DNA of 64,000 nucleotides from Seminavis robusta (Eukaryota; Bacillariophyta; Bacillariophyceae; Naviculales; Naviculaceae), in contig CAICTM010000193.1 in NCBI GenBank assembly GCA_903772945.1, forward strand, positions 30,233 through 94,232, in the 5' to 3' direction. Numbering within the stretch: position 1 is the stretch's first letter; each line of letters begins with the position of its first letter. Positions 19,920-29,448 of the stretch are shown here, piece after piece. The position numbers were made by a program, and so were the translations under genes. Below the pieces are notes generated by a model that worked only from the letters and a program-made list of their open reading frames with translations, was not told the origin of the DNA and did no database searches.

Positions 19920-21501
19920 CGATGATTATCTATACCGTGTGTACCACCCACAGAAACAAACTATTGGAATCGGGGTTAGGGGGTTCCAGGCACCCTATAT
20001 CACCAAACAAGATAGTTGGTGAAGCGATCCATTGATGTGGGCATTACGAGACACGCAGTCAGCGCTCTATCATAGCATCGCAAGCGGAGATCGACCGCCT
20101 ACCGGTACCTTGATTGTGTGCTCAACATGCATCAATCCAATCCAGAGCAACTGAACAGTGTGCCAAATCCCATCAAATGAAGCGCAGTCCAAAGATTTCT
20201 CTTCAGATTACCAGTCAGTCTCTCTTATACGATACCGGAACGGTTGACTTGTCCAGATACTACCGAGGTACCAGCTAGGACCGAGGACTGGTGGCAGGAG
20301 TGCTTGGTTGGCTACGTAATCGTCGACCAGTCTGCAAGCTTTGCCATGGCTGGCCAGAGCCATACCGGTAGCTAGCTATACTTAGGAGGACAATGTACCG
20401 GGGGTGCCGGTGAGCCGGGACTACATTTCATTTCTCTGCATCGCTTGGCGTGGAAAGGTACTTCAACCTTCAGTGGAAAGGCACGTGAAGATCGGCAACC
20501 TGACGTCTACCAAACCCAAAGCCAGCAACAAGTTCAACCACCTAGCTAGACTACTTGTATGCACATGCAGCAACTTCGGCCTACTTGCCAATCTACCGAA
20601 ACGCAATGATTGCATCGCGTCATGATGCACCCACCGACTATTGCCTGAGTTAGCGTTCTGATGTTCTGATGATGATGGCGATCGTATTGGAGAGCCGTCA
20701 AGAAGTTCGCTTTCCCAATTGAGGTCGGCCTTCGCATCAATCCCGGGTTGTCGGACCAGTGGCTGGCGTCCGACTGAGTCACTCATTGCAATTTGAAAGC
20801 AACCCGTGAATGCCAGCTCCCACTCCAAACCGCGTGGAGGTTGAATTTGGGCTGCGTGGCAATCCAGAGATGTCCTCGTCGCTTTTTCTCGTCCATCATC
20901 TTCAAGCTTCAAGAAGGAAAGATGCTCTAGCCAGATGCCGATGATTCAGCCTACGACGCAATAGCTGTGACGATGGGCTTGAGGAAGCAAGAAAGGCATC
21001 TGCGTACAGCTTGTGTCCCTTCCAAAGACAAGATCTTGCAAAATTACGTAAGTCTACTATAGATACACCCCAGTACGTCAAGCTGGCTGCGAGAAACTAG
21101 AGGGTTGCCATGTCCGTCAAGTTTCTTGGCCTCGGATCTTGGTGTCTTCCTAGCTAGGCTAGCTAGATACTAGTAGGAAGATAAGAGGATAGCGCCATGA
21201 TTTGACCTAGCTCCGGCTAGGTACCGTGGGGTATCCGTTGCAGTCTTATGATACTCGTATCAACTTTGGTTGCTACTCGCTACTTATACTAGCTAGAAAA
21301 GATGTAACAATGTTGAAAATGCCTATAAATTAGCAGTGTTTTAGTGTAGAGTAAAAGTTGTTCAAAAATCTAGTACCTTGGTACAGGGAAGTGTGATGAT
21401 TGTAGCGCGTGCCTTAGCAAGGAAATGGTATTGTTCAGAAAACTAACACATCAGGCTGTACGAATGAGGGTAGCGTCGTATCCTTGAGCCCGTGTGCTTT
21501 A
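19920..21501. other. intergenic (convergent)
   Basis: 1.6 kb between convergent genes. It contains TACCGGTA at 20100-20107 and several CTAGCTAG runs (for example 20350-20360 and 21150-21175). Short frames here lack protein character. Confidence 0.55.
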
Positions 21502-22311
21502 CTAAATGTCCATGGACGACAAAGTCTTGGTCGAAGAGACCTTTTTCAAAATGGAAGAGCTGCAAGGCATGGAAGGAGCCTTGTCCCTGTTGGCTGCTTC
21601 TCTGTCCAGCTGCTCTCCCCAAGCTCGCTGTTCTTGCAACAAAAGTTCATGTTCCGAGAGTCCAGTGGACCGCTCCAACAACATTCGCCGTTCCCAGTAG
21701 GATAAGCGAAGAGACCTAAGTTTCCGTCTTTGGCTTTGACGGCTGCTCTCGTAGAGATCAAAGTCAAGGACTTGAACCTCTTGGTGTTCCCACGCGAGCT
21801 CCAAAGCAAGGCTGTTGCAACAGGGATGATCTCCCAAAACAACAGCGTGCGATCGAATCTCCACAAAGGGAGAAAACTTGATCACAGACTCTCTGTCGGC
21901 GCGTCGGTTCGCAGAGGAGTCTTCAACTTGGGAGTCGGTGGCAACAGTCTCATCATCCGAAGACATGGAGAGAGAGTTGGTGTCGTCCAATTCCCTTTCG
22001 AGTTCCCACGGCATTGTAGGTGCTGTTGTCATGGGAGATAACTTGGAGCAGATGTTCTTCTTGGTGGTAGAGCACTGCGGGGAAGAGTAGTAGAGCTGTG
22101 GAGACTCGGTGCAACCTCCAGATGGGACTGGCATGTCTTCGTTGTACTGGTAGACGACGGGAAAGTCAGACCAGTCAAAGGATGCAGCACTGTTAGAGAT
22201 GGTGATGGACACTTCGCTGGAGTCTCCCGAGAACAGGGAGAAGAGAGGCTCATTGTTGCAAGCTGTGGAAGCGAGCGACACCATGGGAGCTTGAATCGCT
22301 GCGACTGTCAT
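21502..22311 (-). CDS. protein with the EIR...GDHP...W motif (unknown family)
   Basis: 269 residues. The N-terminal half is Ser/Thr/Pro-rich and disordered. A compact conserved-looking block follows: KFSPFVEIRSHAVVLGDHP, then a hydrophobic LALELAWEH, then an aromatic/acidic LDFDLYE. A basic coiled-coil-like helix ends it (RRKLRSLRLSYWERRMLLER), then GLSEHELLLQEQR. The same layout occurs in the gene at 51221 and its copy at 60752 (IEIREYNRTVGDNPS, PPVTISWEY, VEEYEKSRPVRRTQSE). I recall this pattern from many diatom proteins of unknown function but cannot verify it here. Molecular role unknown; the basic helix could contact nucleic acid or a partner protein. Confidence 0.7.
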   Translation of the reverse strand: MTVAAIQAPMVSLASTACNNEPLFSLFSGDSSEVSITISNSAASFDWSDFPVVYQYNEDMPVPSGGCTESPQLYYSSPQCSTTKKNICSKLSPMTTAPTMPWELERELDDTNSLSMSSDDETVATDSQVEDSSANRRADRESVIKFSPFVEIRSHAVVLGDHPCCNSLALELAWEHQEVQVLDFDLYESSRQSQRRKLRSLRLSYWERRMLLERSTGLSEHELLLQEQRAWGEQLDREAANRDKAPSMPCSSSILKKVSSTKTLSSMDI

Positions 22312-24540
22312 CTTGGGCTTCTGATGTTAATAACAAGAAGATAAAGGGTAGCAGGATGCACCAAGGCTGATTTTATGAACACAACAAGGAGGTGGCGATC
22401 GAAAGGAGAGAGAATGGAATACCGAAATACCCAAAGGTCTCTCGAGCCCAATTGCCACAAACTATGAATGCATTGCAAATTGCAAGAACACTTTTTAATC
22501 GCCGCAAGTGCAGGTCTTGATGAGAATGTGAAGGCTGGAATACACAAAGTTCTGCCGCAGCCCAAGACCAACGCATCGCGAAATGGCTCGTTCAGAATCG
22601 ACGAGCCAGCTTTGCAATTTCATAGGCTGGCATGTTCCCCTGCATGTTCCGCTAGAAACCTACGAAAGAGCGCCGGAAGCGCCAAGGTTGTCCCTCACTC
22701 AGACAACCCAGGAGCGATGAGAACTTGTGGATGGAGCTGGACGGACAGTGGACAGAACTTCCTCGAAAATGGCGTGGGTGCGGAAGAGGTCGGACAAAAA
22801 AGGATGCAAGTGCGGAGCATCGCAGTCACGGAAGGTGTCACGGATGACTTCTATCCAAGCTTCTCGCAGCAGCATGCAGTCTACTACTGAGTAGCTAGCT
22901 AGCTAGTACCGGTATGGACTGGTACCAGTCGTAGCTATTCTACCGGTAGCGGCACTGGCTGCCGCGGCTTTAAACTGCTGCAAGCTGCGAGATGCCAGAT
23001 GGACATGCAGGATGGTTACCCGAGTACGTATTGATTAATCCAGAGTAGGTTGCAAGGTGATGAGAGCAGGGGAAGGAAGATCTTGTGCTGATGATGAGTC
23101 AGGCGAGTGAGCCAAAGTGGGATGCTGGTTTGATTTAGTCTCGCAACCATGCCACCTCTACAAAGCCATCTAGTCAGCAACAACTGAGGCAGTCACGCGA
23201 CCTTACAAACAATTCAAGCAAGAGTATCGAGCAACTGTAACCAAGCAATCAAGACTCTCTTGTTCTGTTGCCTGGCCGCTTGAGTCAATCCTCCCTGACT
23301 ATACCGCACCGCAACAAGCAACCAGGCTAGCTGACTGGGACCCTTTTCTTGCTTCAGCCACATTGCTCCTTCTCTCTTTGGATTTGATCATTTTTGCTGC
23401 CCGGGGAGTGTCAAGCAGCTGACGCAAAGGCAGTCTACCGGTACCATCCATTCTGGTTGCTATTGATCTTGTTGCTCTAGCCACCCAAAGCCTGCTAGCT
23501 TCTAGCTACCACCTGTACCCCCATTGGTGTTCGTCTCGATTTCAAGTTACTAATATTAGTACTCCCTCTCTGCCTGGTGGGGTGTCATTTGAAACCTAGT
23601 GGCTGGCCAGTAGGCTCTAGCTAGCCCGTACTAAATGTATGAAACGTCTCTGCTGGCTTGTGGATTAACGGGGGCGGGGGGGGTGACAGTAGAGAAGGTG
23701 ATTATCCAGCAAGGGCCAGGCTTAAAAGCAAAGAAGAGTCGAAATTCAGGTAGGTTCCGTGGGTTCAGAGGCAATAAATTGAGGACCAGTACAGGGCCAA
23801 AGGGCTTGGCTTTGCGCGATCCACAGCCAGAGACATAAATGGGTAGCTTTCACAAGGGCAATTGAGATGGGTGTCCGCATGAAGAACAAAATTTGAGAGT
23901 ATGAGAATTGAGTTTTGGTGGCAGCGGCAGAAGCAAGGTGTTGTAAAAGAACCTTGGCTACATGTAGGGAAGTCAAGTCACGTACATGTACTGAAACCAA
24001 CAGGGCCAGGTTTAGGCTAAGAAGAGGTGGAAAATGGGATTAGGTTCCGTGGGAGAAGGGCCACAAATTGAGGGCCAACAGGGGCCAGAGGGCCTGACTT
24101 TGTGGGATCCATGGAGACATAAATGAGTGTTCTTACGATTGTTTGCTTTCTAGCGAGCTGGTAGTGCGCAAGCAAACAGTCGTGGTAGGGTGGCGCCCCA
24201 ACATTTGCGCAAACTCCACGTGGCCCAGTGCCGTGCCTACCGGTACCATCAGATCCAAAAATTGACAAGCAAAAGACTACAACTTTAGCATTTTATATTT
24301 GAGGGTTTCTTGATCTCTATCTTGCATATCGTACCGGTACAGTGGCTTGATAGATCCATCCATCGGGAGGATCAGCATTAAATATTCTTCTGCGTCTGCA
24401 TTATGAGTCTCTTGCTTCCTTTTGCGCAATACCTGTGGCAGTCACGTTCAACCAATGGAGTTTCTTGTTGTGTGCTTTTCTTCTTCAGTGACTTGTTGTG
24501 TTTTGTTCATCATTCCACGCATCAAAAAGAAAAACCATCA
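22312..24540. other. intergenic with two diverged direct repeats
   Basis: 2.2 kb without a recognisable gene. A repeat of about 125 bp occurs at 23713-23841 and 24003-24125. Both copies start GGGCCAGG, contain TAGGTTCCGTGGG and end GACATAAATG. CTAGCTAG runs and TACCGGTA sites occur at about 22885-22950, 23437-23444 and 24238-24245. An open frame at 22468-22890 (+) has no protein-like character. Confidence 0.55.
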
Positions 24541-25767
24541 TCACAGCCGTACTTGAGTCCAGTTCCTTCCCGCCACTGCAGTCAATCTGTAAGCTACCTT
24601 GCCAATTTCCATAGATTCCAGCTCGAGCATGACATCGTGAAAGAGAGCAGTCCTGTCCCAATTCCAGCCACTGGCGGCCAACTTCAACTCTAACTGATCC
24701 TTGATATGCTGCCACGCTGGTTCTGTTAAGCAAATCTGTTTCGCATATCCCTCCAGTTCTTCTGCGGTAGCGCCGTTTGGAAGGATTTGATCTATTTCTC
24801 CTGGCAAAAGTTCTCTGGTCGGCTGCCCTTCGATGCGAATTTTCTTGGCGAGCCTTTCGTCACCTTGATTGTCGTCGTCGTTGTTGTTATTGTTGGCATC
24901 CAAAACCATACCGCGCAGATCCTCGCTGAGTCGGATGACCAGTCGAGCGCCGGGGGCAACCAACAGATGGTCTCTGGACAATCTGAGATCCTCAATGTCC
25001 TGGTTTGTCAAAATACTCTTGTTCCTGGAAAAGTTGGATGGAGGGACCCATCCCCAGTTCGTATGCTCCCAAATCAACCAAAAGGAGTTGGGGCGTCTTC
25101 GAGATAGCCATCGATTACAGACCAGTTTGGCATAGCGAGTTCCCAGCTGTTTGGCAATGGTAGCAACTTCATCATAGGGATCTTTGGATGCTCCAATCAT
25201 AATGTGTTCCGCTCCTTGGTCGTTCTGATGACAGTTACGGCACAAATCAAAATTGCAGACACGGCAGCCAAACCAATTGTCGTCCGATTCGAGATTGTGG
25301 TTGCACTTGTCGCAGACTACATCGAACAAGCCTCCATGTCCGTAGTTGGTTGCTGTCAATGAATGGCTTCCAGGACATTCCTGAGCTCTCCGAGGTGTCA
25401 TCATGCGTTCCATCATGCGATCACGCTCGGCTTCGTCGCCCATGCCCACCACTTGACAAAGACCCAGCAAATGAGGATCCACCGTCACTGCTTCCCAGCT
25501 CAGCATGGTATCAGCACAAGGAGGAGATTTTTCAAAGTTGCCAAAGATATATTTGCCGTGCTTGTCACGGAGTCGAAGCTCCTCATCCCCCAGATTCAGT
25601 CTTTCACGCAGGAGTGCCTTGACGTCACGGGCACTGGCAGAGCTGCAGCAGACCAACGTGGTACCAGTAGTCGTTGTTGACTTTGAAGACTCTTTGCAAG
25701 AGAGTCGTGTCACAAACCCACTCTTATACACCACATCGAGGGCGCCTTCAAACAAGTCGTTGTTCAT
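24541..25767 (-). CDS. C1/ZZ-like zinc-finger protein
   Basis: 408 residues. The N-terminal 100 or so look like a small alpha/beta domain (ARDVKALLRERLNLGDEELR, then LRDKHGKYIFGNF), possibly ubiquitin-like. A cysteine/histidine module follows at about 132-190: CPGSHSLTATNYG, VVCDKCNHNLESDD, WFGCRVCNFDLCRNCHQND, AEHIM. The His-Leu, CxxC, CxxCxFxLCxxC and terminal His spacing fits a zinc-binding C1/DC1 or ZZ-type finger. Downstream are a basic/aromatic region (RWLSRRRPNSFWLIWEHTNW), an Asn/Asp run, and an acidic helical C-terminus. Such fingers usually mediate protein or lipid binding. No catalytic domain is seen. The target is unknown. Confidence 0.7.
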   Translation of the reverse strand: MNNDLFEGALDVVYKSGFVTRLSCKESSKSTTTTGTTLVCCSSASARDVKALLRERLNLGDEELRLRDKHGKYIFGNFEKSPPCADTMLSWEAVTVDPHLLGLCQVVGMGDEAERDRMMERMMTPRRAQECPGSHSLTATNYGHGGLFDVVCDKCNHNLESDDNWFGCRVCNFDLCRNCHQNDQGAEHIMIGASKDPYDEVATIAKQLGTRYAKLVCNRWLSRRRPNSFWLIWEHTNWGWVPPSNFSRNKSILTNQDIEDLRLSRDHLLVAPGARLVIRLSEDLRGMVLDANNNNNDDDNQGDERLAKKIRIEGQPTRELLPGEIDQILPNGATAEELEGYAKQICLTEPAWQHIKDQLELKLAASGWNWDRTALFHDVMLELESMEIGKVAYRLTAVAGRNWTQVRL

Positions 25768-26257
25768 GGTGCGGTATTAACGAAACTACTGGACTCAATC
25801 AACAGAAGAAACAATGTCATGAGGTCGACCCAACAGCCCAACAGAATTCTGTGTGGGTCAAAGAAGAAGAAGAAGCACGACACGACGACACGAGGAAGGT
25901 TCAAATGGATATTAGCCAATGAGGCTGCGAAAACCTGGGCCTGTACCGGTACCGTTACCACCGCACCGTGGGGCTGTTGATCACGATATCACGATGTTGG
26001 GATCTCCCAATGTGCAATGAGCGACACAGGAAGGCTATCGTAGGTACACTACAGCTGGGTTGGTGAATATCGAAAGTCTACTATGTTGGTTACAATATAA
26101 GTGCTCAAGAATAAATGAAGCATTGGATGTGATCTGGCAGTTTCAACTACGCCTCTGCCGCGGAAATGGCTGCCTTGATCTCGTAGTCGACGGCTTGACA
26201 AAAGGTAAGTTCCTCGTGTGGGCACGGGAATGGGCTCTATCATCATAAAGGCTTCAA
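25768..26257. other. intergenic, promoter of the zinc-finger gene
   Basis: Lies upstream of the zinc-finger gene (-). TACCGGTA is at 25944-25951. A possible alternative last exon on the minus strand at about 26146-26200 (reading VDYEIKAAISAAEA then stop) is discussed with the small gene at 26258. Confidence 0.35.
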
Positions 26258-26428
26258 CTACATATAGCTGATACGGCCAAGCAGTTTCAAGGCTTCCTCG
26301 ATTCGTTGAGCTGCCAAGGCACTGTCATTTTCTTCCATGGCTCTCATGGCATGCCTTGCAAGTTCTGCGGCATCTTCAAGTCCCTGCTTGGATGCAACTC
26401 TGCGCTTCTTAAATCCTTCGAGCGGCAT
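26258..26428 (-). CDS. possible 56-residue helical protein or 3' exon
   Basis: A short frame from the ATG at 26428 to a TAG at 26258-26260. It begins with a basic leader (MPLEGFKKRRVASKQG) and continues as a strongly amphipathic helix-turn-helix (EDAAELARHAMRAMEENDSA, then LAAQRIEEALKLLG). This resembles the C-terminal helical hairpins of VTA1/LIP5-like or TPR-like proteins. The composition is much more protein-like than the surroundings. It may be a stand-alone microprotein or the last part of a spliced gene. An alternative donor at GGCC-GTATCAG with an acceptor about 90 nt further along would replace the last residues with PVDYEIKAAISAAEA. No upstream exon was found. Confidence 0.4.
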   Translation of the reverse strand: MPLEGFKKRRVASKQGLEDAAELARHAMRAMEENDSALAAQRIEEALKLLGRISYM

Positions 26429-26956
26429 GATGTTTTCTCGATTAAAGCATGTGAGATTGTATTAGTAAAGGTCAAACAAACCACTCCTCTTTGTCAAACT
26501 ATGGGCTTTTCTCTCGGCACCAACACCCAAAAACATCCCCGATACCGGGATTGGCAGTACGACTCAACCAATGTTCCGATTACACGAAAGCCACAGCTGC
26601 CACGGGTACGAAGATCAAAACGGTAAGACGAGATCGATTGGTCGTGCTCCGTGCTGCCAAAGGGTACACAAATGTGTGTTGGAGGAAGATCCTTTGCGCA
26701 AACAACGAGTCGAATCGGCAAGCAGGAGTAGTTGTATTCCGACCTCTTACTAGGCTTGTACCGACGGCCACGATCCACAACACAATCACCAGACGCAGAA
26801 GGGTTACTGTATGCTGTCTATAAAATATATCTTCCATAGCAATGCTCTGTGTGGCATTGCATGTTCTAAAAGTGCCGCGTGTTGTCAAAATCTCTTGTCT
26901 CGTCAAAGGGGAACAAATCAATCCATGATTGAGTCCTCGAAAATGTCATTCACCGT
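26429..26956. other. intergenic
   Basis: Lies between the small helical frame and the end of the next minus-strand gene. Frames present lack protein character. It should contain the promoter of the small gene, if that gene is real, and the 3' UTR of the membrane protein. Confidence 0.4.
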
Positions 26957-28468
26957 CTACACCATCGATCCTCCATTTGTTTCGGTGATTTCGACCCCCG
27001 ACGATGACTCCTGCTGCCCTGTGTTTGCATCGCCGTTGCTGGGCGATCCAATAATGGTCGGAAGTTGCTGCTGATGCATCCTTCGTTGTTGATCATGCAT
27101 GTTTCCAGACATGAATCGCTGTCGTCGAATTTCTCTTCGTCGATTGTTAACATTTTGCACGGCAAAGGGCCCCAGGATTCGCACGAGCAGAACAAATCCC
27201 AATCCCCACCACCACCACTGGAACATGAGCCGCCAGGATCCACCCTTAGTTTCGTAATCCGTATCGAACTCGGCATTCGCATTGTATTCGGCACCGGTGT
27301 TTTGGGTTTCTGGTGTGCCGGCTGTTGCTCGGGCATCGATTTTGGCCAACCACAAGAGTCCAAAGAACCATACGACCAACAAGATGGCCACGACGAGCAA
27401 TCCAACATCTGTAGCATCCCAGCAATAAGTCATGAAACAGAACTGCAATCGTTCGAACCATTGTTCCGAGGGCATGGTAAGCAATCGCTGGGCTCTTCTT
27501 TGCCGCGCTTGACGTCGAACACCTCGTAGGTATAGCAACAGATCTGAGATGGAATGGATGGCTGAAAATGGCATGATTCCGTTGGTGGGTGATTGTTGTT
27601 GTTGCTGTTGTACCATGCGTATCCATGGATCTTTGCTGTTGCTTCCAGTAGATTCTGTACGAGGATGATACATGTTGGGAGTCATCATCATCATATCGTC
27701 GTCTGGATCCCAACCACTTGTTCCTAGTTCATCTTGATACGGAGATGCACCAAAATAATCCCGGTGATAGCGTTGAACGGCAATTTCGTCTTCATCATCT
27801 AGAAGGTCAAAGGAGGATCCATGCGACGCACAAAATAAAGCGTCACCGTCGTCCTCTCTACTTCCAGAGGCATGGGCTGATGCGTGATCCTCCATTTCGT
27901 CGTCTTCTCCGCCACCTCCGCCTGCTCCAAGAGACAAGGACCCATCATCACTGTTTTTGTGTTTGTCATAGTTGAGTCTCGCAGGCCGTGGAGGAGACGT
28001 GATGGATCCCCCATTGCGCCCATGGCTATGTCGATGACGATCGATGTGACCCAATCCTTCTAAAATGACAATATTTTCTGAACTTCCTTCTCTGGACATG
28101 GGGAGTCTTCGGTTCGTACTGCTAGCGGTAGCGGTGGATCGAGTACCCGCTGGACTGACTGCCCGTCTCATGCGCAATTTGTAGCTGTGGTTGCTTCCGT
28201 TGATATTATTACTATTGCTGCTTTGGTCACCACTGTTTCGTTGCTGCAACATAGTGGAATCATCGTCGCGTTCACTATTGTCAGGTGTAGTACTCAGTGG
28301 TGAACTCTGAGATCGCTGCAATGGATTGCGATGGACTCGAGGGTGATGATGATTGTTGTTGTTGTCATGGCGAGGGTCATCGCGGTACGGTTGGGATTCC
28401 ACACCCGTCACTTCGGAATCATGGTAGTCGTCTCGTTCGATCCGACTATACCGTTGATCCTTGTTCAT
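26957..28468 (-). CDS. two-helix membrane protein with long disordered N-terminus
   Basis: 503 residues from the ATG at 28468. The first 310 or so are polar and low-complexity (Asn, Ser, His, Gly runs, a QQQQQ tract), with acidic islands such as FDLLDDEDEIAVQRYHRDYF. A basic amphipathic segment (LLLYLRGVRRQARQRRAQRL) precedes two strong transmembrane helices, DVGLLVVAILLVVWFFGLLW near 358-377 and WWWWGLGFVLLVRILGPFAV near 420-440. The tail is again polar. No catalytic motif or signal peptide is seen. The basic helix just before the membrane suggests an inner-leaflet anchor, for instance at the ER or plastid envelope (inference). Family unknown. Confidence 0.65.
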   Translation of the reverse strand: MNKDQRYSRIERDDYHDSEVTGVESQPYRDDPRHDNNNNHHHPRVHRNPLQRSQSSPLSTTPDNSERDDDSTMLQQRNSGDQSSNSNNINGSNHSYKLRMRRAVSPAGTRSTATASSTNRRLPMSREGSSENIVILEGLGHIDRHRHSHGRNGGSITSPPRPARLNYDKHKNSDDGSLSLGAGGGGGEDDEMEDHASAHASGSREDDGDALFCASHGSSFDLLDDEDEIAVQRYHRDYFGASPYQDELGTSGWDPDDDMMMMTPNMYHPRTESTGSNSKDPWIRMVQQQQQQSPTNGIMPFSAIHSISDLLLYLRGVRRQARQRRAQRLLTMPSEQWFERLQFCFMTYCWDATDVGLLVVAILLVVWFFGLLWLAKIDARATAGTPETQNTGAEYNANAEFDTDYETKGGSWRLMFQWWWWGLGFVLLVRILGPFAVQNVNNRRREIRRQRFMSGNMHDQQRRMHQQQLPTIIGSPSNGDANTGQQESSSGVEITETNGGSMV

Positions 28469-29448
28469 ATCAACCAGTCAGTCAATGTCGCTTTCGCCTT
28501 TTCTATCGGATGGCAATACGACCGTCTTGGGGGTTGGAATCGAATCGTATCCACGAATTGTAATAGTCGATTATTTGATGCAAAAAAATCTTCCGTCAAC
28601 TGGATACCTCACACTCCCAAATTTACACAAGCCTGAAGAAGGCAAAGAGACTGCTGCAAGATAATATACTGCGTAGTCTAAAAACTCCAATACTCTAGCC
28701 AGCTGCTGCGAACTATCTTCCACGGAATAAACTTGTTTGTTTGGTCTTGTTGTGTTGGCTTTTTGTGTGTTGCTTTGCCACTTTTTGACCGGTTCTGCTT
28801 CTGGCAACGGCTCGGATAACTCTTGGCTCAGTCGACAGTCGAATGGGTCGATTGAATCAGTCGCACGACTTGGCTTTGTTTCAGTAGCTCCATAGCATCC
28901 GGGTAACGGCTAGATCAACAGGCACTTCGCTCAATGACATGAGGCAGCTTGGCACTATAGTACCAGCTACTATGTAGGTAGTACAAAGGGGGATTAGAGT
29001 AAGTAGATTTTCTGCTGAATATTGACTTGTGAAGGCCTCTTATCACGCCCCACACCTGGACCAACACCAAGCCCAACTCCAGGACCTACCAGCAGCAGCC
29101 CCCCCTCCAAGACCTACCGTACTACCGGTACTACTCAGGGACCCGCGCTACGACTGGACCTTCACCAGCCAGCTGGTTGGAGATCTCTCCCCTTCGTTGG
29201 TGTAGTCTAATAAAGGACCGTGGAGCTTTAAAATTGTAAGGAGGAAGGTGTCTAGGTAAAAGGGCGCCAATTCTTGTAAGGCTGCACTGACTTCATTGTT
29301 TTCAGCTTTGGGCGGAGCCGGCTGCCCCTCAAAGGGGGTTGCTGAAACTAAAGACTGCTACCGGTCATGTTGCTGCACCTGTATTAGAATTAAATGTCAA
29401 CCCATTCTTTTATTAGTACAACAACTATGAAGTTGAATCGAATCTTCT
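28469..29448. other. intergenic with a Pro/Thr-coding remnant
   Basis: No intact gene. At about 29050-29105 the plus strand reads PTPGPTPSPTPGPTSSSPP, a mucin/stalk-like Pro-Thr repeat typical of secreted diatom proteins. It is only a short frame with no signal peptide or flanking domain. TACCGG-containing palindromes occur near 29122 and 29358. Confidence 0.45.

Noticed and set aside
22468-22890. 140-codon plus-strand frame
   Set aside because: Composition is not protein-like and it ends in CTAG repeats; no motif seen.
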